The notes under the pieces: model-generated | The model's database searches: none | Told to the model about the DNA's origin: nothing | What the model saw: only the letters and a program-made list of their open reading frames with translations | Made by a program: the position numbers and the translations under genes | In this document: in pieces, positions 27,487 to 37,300 of the stretch | Position numbering within the stretch: position 1 is the first letter of the stretch | How the letters are laid out: the number at the start of each line of letters is the position of its first letter | Origin: Candidatus Saccharimonadota bacterium | Lineage (GTDB): Bacteria > Patescibacteriota > Saccharimonadia > Saccharimonadales > Saccharimonadaceae | NCBI GenBank assembly: GCA_015655045.1 | Contig: JAATFU010000005.1 | Span: 248,001-312,000 of the forward strand | DNA: 64,000 bases | Reading direction: 5' to 3'

Positions 27487-28242
27487 TCAATACTCCTTGC
27501 GGCGCACGAGATGATCATTCCTGAGCCGATAGGTATGAGACGCGGAGACACCAATTGACCCCATACCAAAACTTGCACGCCCCACTTGCACACCATATGC
27601 CTTGATCGGAATAGATACATCGACGTGGGTTGCATCAAGATACCGCTTCAGCGCAATGGCAGGAAAACGAGCCTCGTCGTCTCGAGTGAAGCGAGTGGCA
27701 TCCTCCTTACCATAGGTGGGCAGGACTTCTTTTGAGAGGGTGGTAAGTTTCTTTCGCTGAGTCGTCGTGTAGACACCCAGGGCCGAAAAGGCGATCACGG
27801 GTCTGGTTGTATCGACTAATTTATTCGTGGAATCTGTGGGATCTTCGGTGGTGTTGCCTACCGCGATACTACTCCACAGCCTCGCATATGCTGAGTAGAC
27901 GTCCCAGCGACTGGCCTGAATAAGCGACAGAGCGGGAACGACGCCGATCTCTTTGATAAATGGGGCCAAAGAGCCCTTGATGCTGTTACTCGTGGCATCA
28001 GCAATGGAGACAGATACCAACTCAAGGGACTCCTGTTGAAGAGCGTGTTCAATTCCTAGGAGATCACTGACTCGTTGGACTACGTCGGGATTATTGCCAC
28101 CTTCAAAACCTATACCAGCCCGCATCGTGTCGCCATCATCTGCCGTCAGCAGTTGGCCGAGTTCTTGAATATAGGGAGTCTCATCTTTTTTGAGTCCCTG
28201 CGTGATGGCCGCTCGTAGTTCACCCGATTCAAACTCATTCAT
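27487..28242 (-). CDS. Hypothetical protein
   Basis: Long ORF; start placed at internal Met (MNEFESGELRAAI). Confidence 0.55.
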   Translation of the reverse strand: MNEFESGELRAAITQGLKKDETPYIQELGQLLTADDGDTMRAGIGFEGGNNPDVVQRVSDLLGIEHALQQESLELVSVSIADATSNSIKGSLAPFIKEIGVVPALSLIQASRWDVYSAYARLWSSIAVGNTTEDPTDSTNKLVDTTRPVIAFSALGVYTTTQRKKLTTLSKEVLPTYGKEDATRFTRDDEARFPAIALKRYLDATHVDVSIPIKAYGVQVGRASFGMGSIGVSASHTYRLRNDHLVRRKEY

Positions 28243-28335
28243 TGCTTGTAGTGTATGGACATCAGATATGATTTGCAAGCATAAAGCCAATCAGCGTAAG
28301 CCCACTATGGTGTACCCTGATAAATAGCGTGAAGA

Positions 28336-28364
28336 TTGACAACACGTTCTATTTTTGGTATAAT
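28336..28364 (+). promoter_or_regulatory. Near-consensus promoter
   Basis: TTGACA-17 bp-TATAAT, followed by AAGGAGAT RBS and CDS 28391. Confidence 0.8.
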
Positions 28365-28390
28365 ATATCAATTGTTCCACGACAAAGGAG

Positions 28391-28729
28391 ATGAACATGC
28401 ACCTGGACATTAACACGATCCTCCCCTATCGAGGGGGACAGATCGAGGTCCACAATGCCCGCGAGGACTATTTGTTCCGCGGACAGATCAACAAGCTTAT
28501 CCTCAAGGATGATGTACTTATCATCACGCTGGCCTGGATAACCAATGCACGGGGTCACGCCCAATCCCTTCGCTGGGTACGGGCCGAGGTTCGTGCCCAC
28601 CAAGTCAAATTGGAGGAATACGAGCTCATCCCTACTCAGGATGCAAGCCTTCGGTTTCAGTCCCCCTCGATTGGGGAGCTGATCATCTTGTCCCTTCCGG
28701 GAGTACGGGTTCTGAACCCACAAAGGTGA
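28391..28729 (+). CDS. Hypothetical protein
   Basis: 112 aa ORF with promoter, RBS and downstream GGTGCCC...GGGGCAC-TTTT hairpin near 28790. Confidence 0.65.
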   Translation: MNMHLDINTILPYRGGQIEVHNAREDYLFRGQINKLILKDDVLIITLAWITNARGHAQSLRWVRAEVRAHQVKLEEYELIPTQDASLRFQSPSIGELIILSLPGVRVLNPQR

Positions 28730-28854
28730 ACGAACTCGTACGGGCCTAACCCACACACGCCTCAACCGGCATCTCCTCGTTTACGAGTTGAAGGTGCCCG
28801 TTGGGGCACTTTTCATTTTTATGATTTTCCCAACCGATTCATACAGAAAAGAAA

Positions 28855-29343
28855 TTAGAGGTGTTCTTGGACACCTTGGCGCTCATCAATGTCTTTCAAG
28901 AGTTTACTAATAAATCCAATACCTAAGCCAATTGCAAGCGTGCTTATGAATAGTACTATCCACATCACAAGACTATTAAAACGAACATTCAATAGATTTT
29001 CAGCTAGGCCAGTAACTAGTATACCGATGAAAAATAAGAATCCTGCAGCAAAGATATCTACCGCTATGTCGTATGCCCATTTTCGAATTCTTTCACTGAC
29101 ATAGAACACTTCATACATCCATCGTGCATTATGATACTTCATCGTAGCAGCCGTACATACAATATAAAGCGCAGCGGCAGACATGGCAAAACCAAGTATC
29201 CATTTAAGAAATGCCTCAAGTGCATTACCCGAAGGTGCTACGTAGAACGTCGCGATGATTGTAGCCGAGAAAACAAATCTGTACTGCTCGCTAAATCTTG
29301 TCTCGTCAGGCGAGTCTTTCGGTTTTTTATTTTTCTTTATCAT
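28855..29343 (-). CDS. Hypothetical membrane protein
   Basis: 162 aa, four hydrophobic segments. Confidence 0.6.
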   Translation of the reverse strand: MIKKNKKPKDSPDETRFSEQYRFVFSATIIATFYVAPSGNALEAFLKWILGFAMSAAALYIVCTAATMKYHNARWMYEVFYVSERIRKWAYDIAVDIFAAGFLFFIGILVTGLAENLLNVRFNSLVMWIVLFISTLAIGLGIGFISKLLKDIDERQGVQEHL

Positions 29344-29415
29344 GATGTTTATTGTCGCGCGCGTTCGTCACACGGTCAAGTACGAATAGTTGTCTATATC
29401 CTTCCCGGGATTCGG

Positions 29416-30699
29416 CTAGACCATACTATCTTTGCTGTCATCGGTTATATTTAGCTCGAGAGACTTAATAGGCTCGAGCGCACGGCTCGTAATCCCTTGA
29501 ACATCCCCATACATGCCAATAGTATTATCTATTACGGCTCGAATGGATTTCTCTTGGTGCGCCCAGCGTAATGCTGCGGCACGTTTTTCTTTTTCTATCT
29601 CCAATTGGAGCATGCCATAGTTTTCAACTATTGCCTCTACGCGATGACGGAATTCTGGACCCACAAGGAATTGATACAGGGCCTCCATCTTTGCATCCTT
29701 ACCTTGGCTATTCTTATTAGCAGCATCTACCTGTAAAATTGTAGCCCGGAGGGCGACGGCTAGTACCGAAGCAAGGATTGGTTTGACCACCCAAACATTA
29801 CTCTCTAGACGCTTCATGTCACCATATTCGCTTGGCATCTCTGCCGAAACGATTACACCAATATTCGCATTAGCTTCACGGATATCCTGCTTGAATTTGG
29901 GTATCCATGCAGGTTGCCATTTACCATTCTTAGTCTCCCACAATAAGATACCACATGCTGCCATTGTTTGACTCTTCACTATCTGTGTAAGGTCGGCACC
30001 ACGCTGGCCCTTCTTGACCTCATTAATCTCATCGTAAGGAAATTCTTCGCGAAGGCGATTCTCTAGATCTAATTCCAGCACCTCACCCTGATTCTGCTGT
30101 GAACCTTGAGCCGCTTTTCTCTGTGCTTCGTCGAGAGATCTTTGCATATCAGAGATCTTCTTGTCTTGCTCAAGTACCCGTAAGCGGTATTTCTCGTCAG
30201 CATTCTTAGTTGTTTCTTCACGAATCTTATCCGCCTCTGTCAGAAGTTTCTTCTGCGCTTCAAGTTCGGCGTTAGCACGAGCATTTTTCTCTTCGGTAAG
30301 TGTCCTCATTACTTCTTCAAGTTGTTCACGCAGCTTATCGTTCTGTTGTCTTGTGTCTTCAGCATCTGCCTGTAATTGCTTTGTGCGTGCGTCTTGCTCA
30401 GAAACTGCTTTCTTAAATGAGCTTGATGCCTCTTGTTCTAGTTTTCTTTTAGCAAGCTCGAGTTCATCCGCAGCTTGTTGCTTCAAGAGCTCTTTCTCCC
30501 CCGCAATTTGTTTGGTCACTCGATCATTAGCCATATCCCTTTCACGTTTGGCTGCCTCTTCGGCCTCTTTGCGTATCTTTACTAGCTCTGCCTCGTGTTT
30601 CTTATGTTCTGATGCAATAACCTGAGCTTCAATTTGATTCTCAAGGATTTTATCTACTTCAACAAGTTGACCGCAGTGAGGACAAGTTATGGTGTTCAT
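29416..30699 (-). CDS. DUF2130 domain-containing coiled-coil protein
   Basis: N-terminal 'CPHCGQLVEVDK', long coiled coil, C-terminal 'LENRLREEFPYDEINEVKKGQRGADLTQIV...ILLWETKNGKWQPAWIPKFKQDIR'. Confidence 0.9.
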   Translation of the reverse strand: MNTITCPHCGQLVEVDKILENQIEAQVIASEHKKHEAELVKIRKEAEEAAKRERDMANDRVTKQIAGEKELLKQQAADELELAKRKLEQEASSSFKKAVSEQDARTKQLQADAEDTRQQNDKLREQLEEVMRTLTEEKNARANAELEAQKKLLTEADKIREETTKNADEKYRLRVLEQDKKISDMQRSLDEAQRKAAQGSQQNQGEVLELDLENRLREEFPYDEINEVKKGQRGADLTQIVKSQTMAACGILLWETKNGKWQPAWIPKFKQDIREANANIGVIVSAEMPSEYGDMKRLESNVWVVKPILASVLAVALRATILQVDAANKNSQGKDAKMEALYQFLVGPEFRHRVEAIVENYGMLQLEIEKEKRAAALRWAHQEKSIRAVIDNTIGMYGDVQGITSRALEPIKSLELNITDDSKDSMV

Positions 30700-30872
30700 T
30701 TGGATGTTAGCTCCTTCTGCCTCCTATTATAGTCGTGTGAACTATTTTTTCTGTCATAAGTAGAATTTTCTGATTCAACTTAAGAACTACTTAACAGTAT
30801 GTTAGTACAGTGGGTTATTAGTTACATTGTGTAGATCTAAAAGATATAACTAGAAAGCGAGAACAATATTAC

Positions 30873-31184
30873 ATGTCCACTATTGAAATTCTTACAGAAG
30901 CGATCCAACGTTTAAAGCCAGTATCATTTACTTATCAGAATTCTAACGAACGAATAGGAAATCCTTACGCTATCTTTATCCTGAATGCAAATGGGACCAC
31001 AAAGGTACATGTCGTACAAACTGCTGGCTACACATCTTCTGGTAAACTCAATGACTTTAAACAATTTAATCTCGAAGATCTAGCTAACGTAGCTATATTA
31101 GAAGATGAGCCCTCTTTTACACCAGATCACAAGAACTACAAGCCCGAGTCTGACTATTACAGTAACGTGATCATTAAGGCGTAG
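30873..31184 (+). CDS. WYL-like small protein
   Basis: 'LTEAIQRLKPVSFTYQ...RIGNPYAIFILNANGTTKVHVVQTAGYT...FKQFNLEDLANVAIL'. Confidence 0.6.
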   Translation: MSTIEILTEAIQRLKPVSFTYQNSNERIGNPYAIFILNANGTTKVHVVQTAGYTSSGKLNDFKQFNLEDLANVAILEDEPSFTPDHKNYKPESDYYSNVIIKA

Positions 31185-31370
31185 TTCTTATACACGGATT
31201 ATATAATTCATCGAGCCTACCCAGATAATAAACAAAGTCTACCTATTTAGATTATAGGGGAAAGCCCAAAGTTTGTTCGGGACTATGTGTAGTTATTCTC
31301 TATTTACTTTCACCTCCTACTCCTGTAAGTTAAAAGTGAAAACCGAGTGACGTACGAGGGAGGTGTGTAG

Positions 31371-33842
31371 ATGGCTACCTTATTCCAACTCTTTATTCTC
31401 TGTCTGCTCTTACTTGGTGCCTTACGTCTATGGAACTATTTCCATCTCCGGGCTCAACCCCTAATCTTCCTGAAGCTCATCCCCCCGCGTACACTCTCGG
31501 ACAAAATTCCATCCACCGAAGCATTCTTTCGCGTCCTGCATAATCTAGATAAAACCAGAATGCCTTTTGAGAAGCTGCTTGGTCGTCGGGTCGTGCTCTC
31601 CTTTGAACTGGTGTCGTCTCGGGCTACGGGGATTGCCTACGTAGCGAGTGTGCGAGCCTCTCATGAAGTTCAGCTGCGAAAGGCGCTCCTGTCCTACCTG
31701 CCGAGTCTTGTGATCGAGCCGACTCCCGATCCCCGGTCTCAGGTCCCCGCTCGTGGGGTTGAGCTTGTTCGGGAGTTTCGCCTGGCTCGCCATTTTAGTT
31801 ACTCGCTTACCAGCTCAGAGACAGTCTCGTCCGATGATCTTATTACCTACCTAACAGGCGGGATGAGCGAGCCAGGCGAGTATGAGCAAGCGGGCATGCA
31901 ACTGCTGCTTATCCCGACGCGTGTCCCCGAAGCCCGACTACTGGCTCGACGGCTGTTTCACGGGAAAGCGATTAGCTGGCGGCTTTCGCTCGGTGGTCGG
32001 CTAGGTCGGATTGTGGGTTGGGTGTTTCATCTAGTGACACTTGGGTTGTTTCGTCGCCGTCAGGCTCCTTCGATCAGCCCGTATGAAGCCAGACTGCGAG
32101 ACGATCAGTATCAGAAGCTGACGCGGCCACTTTTTCGGGTCAGTCTGCGCATCTGGATCCAGGCCAAGACAGTGGAGGCGGCCCACCAGCGGAGCCAGAG
32201 TTTACAGGCAGCACTCGAAAGTCTCACAGGTAGTCATGAACAACAGCTGAGAAGTCGACGGTGGCTAGCCCAGTTCTTGCCTCGCTACCTCACCGACCAA
32301 CTAAACCGACGTCTACCCTTACTGGTTGGACAAAGCCGGAGTTTTCTTGATGCCCCGGAACTTGCCCTGCTCTACCACTTCCCGACGACGCCGCGAGAAG
32401 AAGGTCAGGCCACGAATTTGGTGTTATCGTCGAGCCGAAGCTTACCGGCGCCCCTGTCGCTCAAAAGTGGGCAGTCACTTGACGTAGTGTTCGGGGAGAA
32501 TCGACACCATGACGTAGTCACTCCACTAGGACTAAGCCTCAGCGAACGGCAACGACACATGTACGTGGTCGGGGGGACTGGCAACGGTAAGACGACCATG
32601 CTTGAGGGAATGATCATCCAAGACATACATCACGGTAAAGGTGTGGCGGTGCTTGATCCTCATGGCGATCTGGCAGCTGAGCTACTGCGTTTTATTCCCG
32701 CCACGCGGCACAAGGACGTCATCTACTTTAATCCTGATGATATCGGCTATCCCATTGGACTGAATCTGCTCGAGCTAGATCCGTCTTTAACCGGCGATGC
32801 GCTGCTACGGGAAAAGGACATCATTACCGAATCAGTTATTTCAGTGTTTCGGAAAGTCTTCTCGGAAGATGACTCGGGTGGCCATCGAGTGGAGTACATT
32901 TTGCGTAATGCTATTCAAACTGCCTTGCTACTTCCCAATTCAACCTTGTTTACGCTCTATCAGCTGCTTAATGACCGAACGTATTTACGACGGGTGCTGA
33001 GCCAGATCGATGATGAGAACTTGCTCCAGTTTTGGCGGGGTGAGTTTGGCCGGGCCGGTGATATGCAAAAAGTGAAGATGGCCGCGGGTATTACCTCTAA
33101 AATTGGGCGGTTTCTGTTTTCGGCTTCGGCCAAGCGGATTTTGGAGCAACCCCACTCAACAATTAACTTTGAAGAGCTGATTGACCACGGCAAGATCTTG
33201 ATTTGTAATCTGTCTAAGGGCTTACTCGGGGAAGATACCTCGGCTCTGTTTGGCAGTATGGTGCTGGCCAAGCTTCAGCTGGCGTCACTCCGGCGGGCTC
33301 GGTTGGCTCAAAGTGAGCGGCGACCGTTTTATGTCTACGTCGATGAGTTTCAAAACTTTGCGACTGATTCGTTTGTCCAGCTCTTATCCGAATCGCGGAA
33401 ATACCAGCTCTTCTTGACCATGGCGGAACAATCCACCGCCCAACAAGCCGACCGGAATATGATCGATATCATCTTAGCAAACGTCGGCACGGTGGTCTGC
33501 TTTCGCACAGCCAGTCCGCGGGATGAAGCTGTCTTACTCCCCTTGTTTCGCCCCTTTATTCAAAGTGGCGAGATTATGAATTTACCAACTTTTCACTTTT
33601 ATGCCCGGTTGGCAGGCGTCAGGGCTCAGGAGCCGCTATCGGGTCAAACGATACTGCCAGCGTTTGAGGCGGTGAGTGAACCAGATGTAATTATTCGACT
33701 GTCGCGGGAGAGGTATGGACACAAATATGAAGCACCGAGCACCCCAGCTACTCACTCAGGGGGGTCCAGTAGGCAAACGGCAAAGACACAGCAGAAGCAG
33801 CCGGTAGGCGTAGAGCGTATGGCCCATAGAAAGAATAGATGA
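31371..33842 (+). CDS. VirD4/TraG-like type IV secretion/conjugation ATPase
   Basis: N-terminal TM, 'YVVGGTGNGKTTMLEGMIIQDIHHGKGVAVLDPHGDLAAELL', 'VDEFQNFATDSFVQLLSESRKYQLFLTMAEQ'. Confidence 0.9.
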   Translation: MATLFQLFILCLLLLGALRLWNYFHLRAQPLIFLKLIPPRTLSDKIPSTEAFFRVLHNLDKTRMPFEKLLGRRVVLSFELVSSRATGIAYVASVRASHEVQLRKALLSYLPSLVIEPTPDPRSQVPARGVELVREFRLARHFSYSLTSSETVSSDDLITYLTGGMSEPGEYEQAGMQLLLIPTRVPEARLLARRLFHGKAISWRLSLGGRLGRIVGWVFHLVTLGLFRRRQAPSISPYEARLRDDQYQKLTRPLFRVSLRIWIQAKTVEAAHQRSQSLQAALESLTGSHEQQLRSRRWLAQFLPRYLTDQLNRRLPLLVGQSRSFLDAPELALLYHFPTTPREEGQATNLVLSSSRSLPAPLSLKSGQSLDVVFGENRHHDVVTPLGLSLSERQRHMYVVGGTGNGKTTMLEGMIIQDIHHGKGVAVLDPHGDLAAELLRFIPATRHKDVIYFNPDDIGYPIGLNLLELDPSLTGDALLREKDIITESVISVFRKVFSEDDSGGHRVEYILRNAIQTALLLPNSTLFTLYQLLNDRTYLRRVLSQIDDENLLQFWRGEFGRAGDMQKVKMAAGITSKIGRFLFSASAKRILEQPHSTINFEELIDHGKILICNLSKGLLGEDTSALFGSMVLAKLQLASLRRARLAQSERRPFYVYVDEFQNFATDSFVQLLSESRKYQLFLTMAEQSTAQQADRNMIDIILANVGTVVCFRTASPRDEAVLLPLFRPFIQSGEIMNLPTFHFYARLAGVRAQEPLSGQTILPAFEAVSEPDVIIRLSRERYGHKYEAPSTPATHSGGSSRQTAKTQQKQPVGVERMAHRKNR

Positions 33843-34109
33843 CAAATGCCAATCGTCTAGCTGAAATGTTATTATGTAGAATATGAAGCTTGAGCGTGGA
33901 CGCAAGTTCGTATAAATGATATCAATAGAGGCAAATAACTTGTCATGTATGGAAATAGACGTAGTGATCGCGGTAAAAGACACGGGCATTTATTAACGCC
34001 GGGGACGATAAGATAAGCTTTGATCAGAATGATATGCATTCAAACGACATATTCATAAGGTTCGTTACTGATCTGACCTCTGGCAGGAGAATAAATATGG
34101 AGAAGGACA

Positions 34110-34328
34110 ATGAACCCTCAACCTAATAGCCATGATCATCCCGAAGTTATAGAAAAAATGGAGCTATTAGACGAAGCAGAATGGAGTCTCAATGACTTTC
34201 GTGAAAAAAGAAAGTACGTGGAAGACCTCGGAACTCTCGGTTACGATAGCCTGCTAGTATCTAAGGTGCGTGAAGCTCGTAAAGAATTGGAATTTTGGTG
34301 TAAACACTACGCAATAGTGATTGTTTAG
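34110..34328 (+). CDS. Hypothetical small protein
   Basis: 72-aa acidic/helical ORF. Confidence 0.45.
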   Translation: MNPQPNSHDHPEVIEKMELLDEAEWSLNDFREKRKYVEDLGTLGYDSLLVSKVREARKELEFWCKHYAIVIV

Positions 34329-34449
34329 CATACATATACCCACTTGAAGGCTAGCCCTAAAATTTCTCTATTTACATTCTTGTGCGCCTCTTCATAGTCA
34401 CTCATTTTCTATCGTGTGTTCACGTCCCTTTTGCACTTCAAAATGTAGG

Positions 34450-34475
34450 GTCTGAACCCTACATTTTATTTCTCT
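34450..34475 (+). terminator. Hairpin terminator
   Basis: AAAATGTAGGGT...ACCCTACATTTTATTT. Confidence 0.6.
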
Positions 34476-34557
34476 TTCTCATCTGTTATACTCCCACATA
34501 TATTCCCTCTATATTTATATAGAGAGGAAAAACAGAGAATAAAAAAGACGAGGGGAT

Positions 34558-35376
34558 ATGGATGTGGAGCACAACAAGAGGAAAGGAAAAAAGAGCATGA
34601 CACAGCAACACAAACCGGCACAAAGTGGAACTGGTATAACGACCAGACAGCAAGCGGTGGTGCAGGCGTTATACCAGTTTCGATTTGTGACAGCCAAGGA
34701 GATGTCCGATGCCACAAACGTTCAGCCCGAGACAGCTCGCCAGTTGCTTGAACGATTACGTCGAACTGGCTTAGTCGCACGTCGATTTGAACCGTCATAT
34801 AAGCTAGCGGGTCGGTCGGCCGAATATTACCTTACCCCAGCTGCAATTCCCCTGCTTCGTCGTAACATTGCGTACGTGAGTGAGTCTGAGCTTAAACAAT
34901 TATACCGACGGGCAGAAGCCTCGGAGCGATTCGCCCAGCGTTCAATTATCGTGTTCCGACTTGCCAATGCGCTCGAACGACTCTATGGAGAACGACTCGA
35001 CTTTGTGCCCAAAGCACTTCTGACTGCGCCCGATCTTGATTACTTGCCCCCTTCGCTACCCGAGGGGCTGATAACGATCGAGGATGAAGATAAGCAACGA
35101 CCAGATCAGCATATCTTCGTTGAATACTTTGATGAAGCGATTGCAATTGGTATTCAAGCCCGACAGATTGTTACCTATATGCAGTACCAAGAAACGGGTG
35201 AATGGGAGCGAACTGGGTTTGCCTTTCCAAGTGTCTGGCTTATCTGTGAATCTGAGAAGGTGGCACAACAGATTGAGAAACGACTGCAGTACTACGGGCA
35301 AGAGTACGGATCAGGCATTGAGTTTCGCATACGACTGTTAGAAGATGTTTTGCAAGAAAAACCAAAACCAACGTAA
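34558..35376 (+). CDS. Winged-helix replication-relaxation-like protein
   Basis: 'TTRQQAVVQALYQFRFVTAKEMSDATNVQPETARQLLERLRRTGLVARRFEPS...YYLTPAAIPLLRR'; alternative start at 34597. Confidence 0.65.
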   Translation: MDVEHNKRKGKKSMTQQHKPAQSGTGITTRQQAVVQALYQFRFVTAKEMSDATNVQPETARQLLERLRRTGLVARRFEPSYKLAGRSAEYYLTPAAIPLLRRNIAYVSESELKQLYRRAEASERFAQRSIIVFRLANALERLYGERLDFVPKALLTAPDLDYLPPSLPEGLITIEDEDKQRPDQHIFVEYFDEAIAIGIQARQIVTYMQYQETGEWERTGFAFPSVWLICESEKVAQQIEKRLQYYGQEYGSGIEFRIRLLEDVLQEKPKPT

Positions 35377-35391
35377 AACGATGGAGGGCTT

Positions 35392-36165
35392 TTAGCGAGT
35401 CACGGTCTGCAGGATAGCTTCAAGCCGCGTGACAGTATCTTGCCAATCGCTCACTTCAACACTTTCAATACCCATGACCTTCACGGGGTAGTCATTGCCG
35501 CCCTCACTAAGGCGATCACCAAAGAAGAGGATCTCGTCCTGAGAGATATGTAAGATATCAGTTAACTTCTTCATACCGTAGGCTTTATCGATCCCAGGCT
35601 TAGTAATATCAATGGAGGTGCCGCCGCCAACCCGAACCTCAAAATCTGGAATACGCGTTGCAACGTAGTCGCGGAGCGCATTCTTCTTGGCCGAGTCGGG
35701 ATCCCAGGCTTCTTTCAGGCGGACACCCTCATCGCCCAGTTCGGCAACAATGTCTTGGCCCAGAGCCGAAAAGGTAATTTGACTGCCGCGATCTTCAATA
35801 ATATCACCCCAGACCTGCGGCTCACGAAAGCCAAGCGCGTCAATTCCCTCATTCAGGGCACTGATAATAGCCTGCTTCTCATCGTTTGTGAAATTCTCGG
35901 CGTAGACTTGCTGCCATCCGTTGTCATAGCGGTAGTACTGGGTTCCACAGGTTGGCATTAAGTGTAGTTTTCGAAGTTTCTCCTCGCTTGCCTCAAGACC
36001 ATTGAGAAGCTGGGTTTCAAACTGGCCGAACTTGCCACCAGAGATAACACAGATGTCAAAATAGCCAAGCAGTTTTTCGAGAACCGTACCAACCTGTTTA
36101 GGAAGGTATGATTTGCTAGGCGCAAGCGTACCATCAAGATCAAAAGCAAGCACTTTCTTGTTCAT
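35392..36165 (-). CDS. HAD-IIB phosphatase/mutase resembling eukaryotic-type phosphomannomutase
   Basis: 'VLAFDLDGTLAPSKSYLP', 'GGGTSIDITKPGIDKAYGMKKL', 'ILFFGDRLSEGGNDYPV'; 4-bp overlap with ManC gene. Confidence 0.82.
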   Translation of the reverse strand: MNKKVLAFDLDGTLAPSKSYLPKQVGTVLEKLLGYFDICVISGGKFGQFETQLLNGLEASEEKLRKLHLMPTCGTQYYRYDNGWQQVYAENFTNDEKQAIISALNEGIDALGFREPQVWGDIIEDRGSQITFSALGQDIVAELGDEGVRLKEAWDPDSAKKNALRDYVATRIPDFEVRVGGGTSIDITKPGIDKAYGMKKLTDILHISQDEILFFGDRLSEGGNDYPVKVMGIESVEVSDWQDTVTRLEAILQTVTR

Positions 36166-37223
36166 GCGTGTTTGCTTTCAGCCTCTGCTTGGAGTTTCTT
36201 GGCCACTTCACCCGTCCGATGACTCACATCTTTTCGGGCGATCAGAATACCGCTTGGTGTGTTCACGACGACAATGTTATCAAGCCCAATGATCGCAATT
36301 GGCTTAGTTTCTTCGTTACGTACATAAATGTTTTCGACATCAATCGGGTTAATACCTTCACCGTAGAAATAGTTACCTTGAGCGTCTTGTGGCACGACAT
36401 CATGGAGGTCTTTAAACGAGCCCACATCCATCCAGTCAAATGTAGCCGAGACTACAGCCAGACTCTTGGCCTTTTCGATCAGGGCTATGTCGATCACCTG
36501 GTTATCAAGCGCGAGGTAAGCGGTATTATACTCATCTGTACCCAACTCCGAGACGGCAGCAAGGGCATTGAAGCTTGCAAGTAAATCGGGAGCGCTCTGT
36601 GTCATTTCTCGGAGAAACACGTTGACTGAACCAACAAAGTAGCCGCAGTTCCAAAGATAATTACCTGATTCCACATATTGTTGAGCGGTATCATAGTCAG
36701 GCTTTTCTTTAAATGACTCAACATTATAGACACCCCTATCGATATCAATCACCCCGTCGCGTTCGATGTAGCCAAAGCCGGTAGCAGGGAAAGTTGGTTC
36801 AACTCCAATCAAGGTAATCTCATTATGGTCCTGAGATACCTTGGCGGCAAGGCTGAATGAACGAGTGAAGCCCTCGGTGTCACGGACATAGTGATCAGAA
36901 TGGATAAAGGCAACCGGTTCATCCTTATCATGACGACGAGATATCACATCAAGCGCAAAGATAATACAATGAGCGGTGCCACGACGACCAGGTTCGATTA
37001 AGAAAGAGTCGTCGGGTAGATCAGCTAGCTGTTCGCGGACATACTGCGCATGGCTTGCTTCGGTGACCACGTAGACGGTATCTCCTAGAGTTATCGCTCG
37101 GTCATAGGCAGTCTGGAGCATTGTGCGCTCACCCGTTAGTTTTAATAAATGTTTTGGGTATTCTGGCGTCGAGAGTGGCCACAATCGTGTACCCGACCCT
37201 CCAGCGATAATTACTGTAATCAT
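36162..37223 (-). CDS. manC: Mannose-1-phosphate guanylyltransferase
   Basis: 'IIAGGSGTRLWPLSTPEYPKHLLKL', 'FKEKPD', 'NYLWNCGYFV', 'FDWMDVGSF'. Confidence 0.93.
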   Translation of the reverse strand: MITVIIAGGSGTRLWPLSTPEYPKHLLKLTGERTMLQTAYDRAITLGDTVYVVTEASHAQYVREQLADLPDDSFLIEPGRRGTAHCIIFALDVISRRHDKDEPVAFIHSDHYVRDTEGFTRSFSLAAKVSQDHNEITLIGVEPTFPATGFGYIERDGVIDIDRGVYNVESFKEKPDYDTAQQYVESGNYLWNCGYFVGSVNVFLREMTQSAPDLLASFNALAAVSELGTDEYNTAYLALDNQVIDIALIEKAKSLAVVSATFDWMDVGSFKDLHDVVPQDAQGNYFYGEGINPIDVENIYVRNEETKPIAIIGLDNIVVVNTPSGILIARKDVSHRTGEVAKKLQAEAESKHA

Positions 37224-37300
37224 GCCTCTATATTACCATTACTCCGCTTCCTATATCGAATATTGCGTAGCTCTATTACTACGCGTAGCCGTGTTTACTT

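Noticed and set aside
28349-28765. 138-aa minus-strand ORF
   Set aside because: Antisense of 28391-28729, which has a near-consensus promoter, RBS and terminator on the plus strand.
30161-30625. 154-aa plus-strand ORF (MSCSSTRKRYFSS...)
   Set aside because: Exact antisense of the coiled-coil part of the DUF2130 gene; Ser/Cys-rich low-complexity shadow translation.
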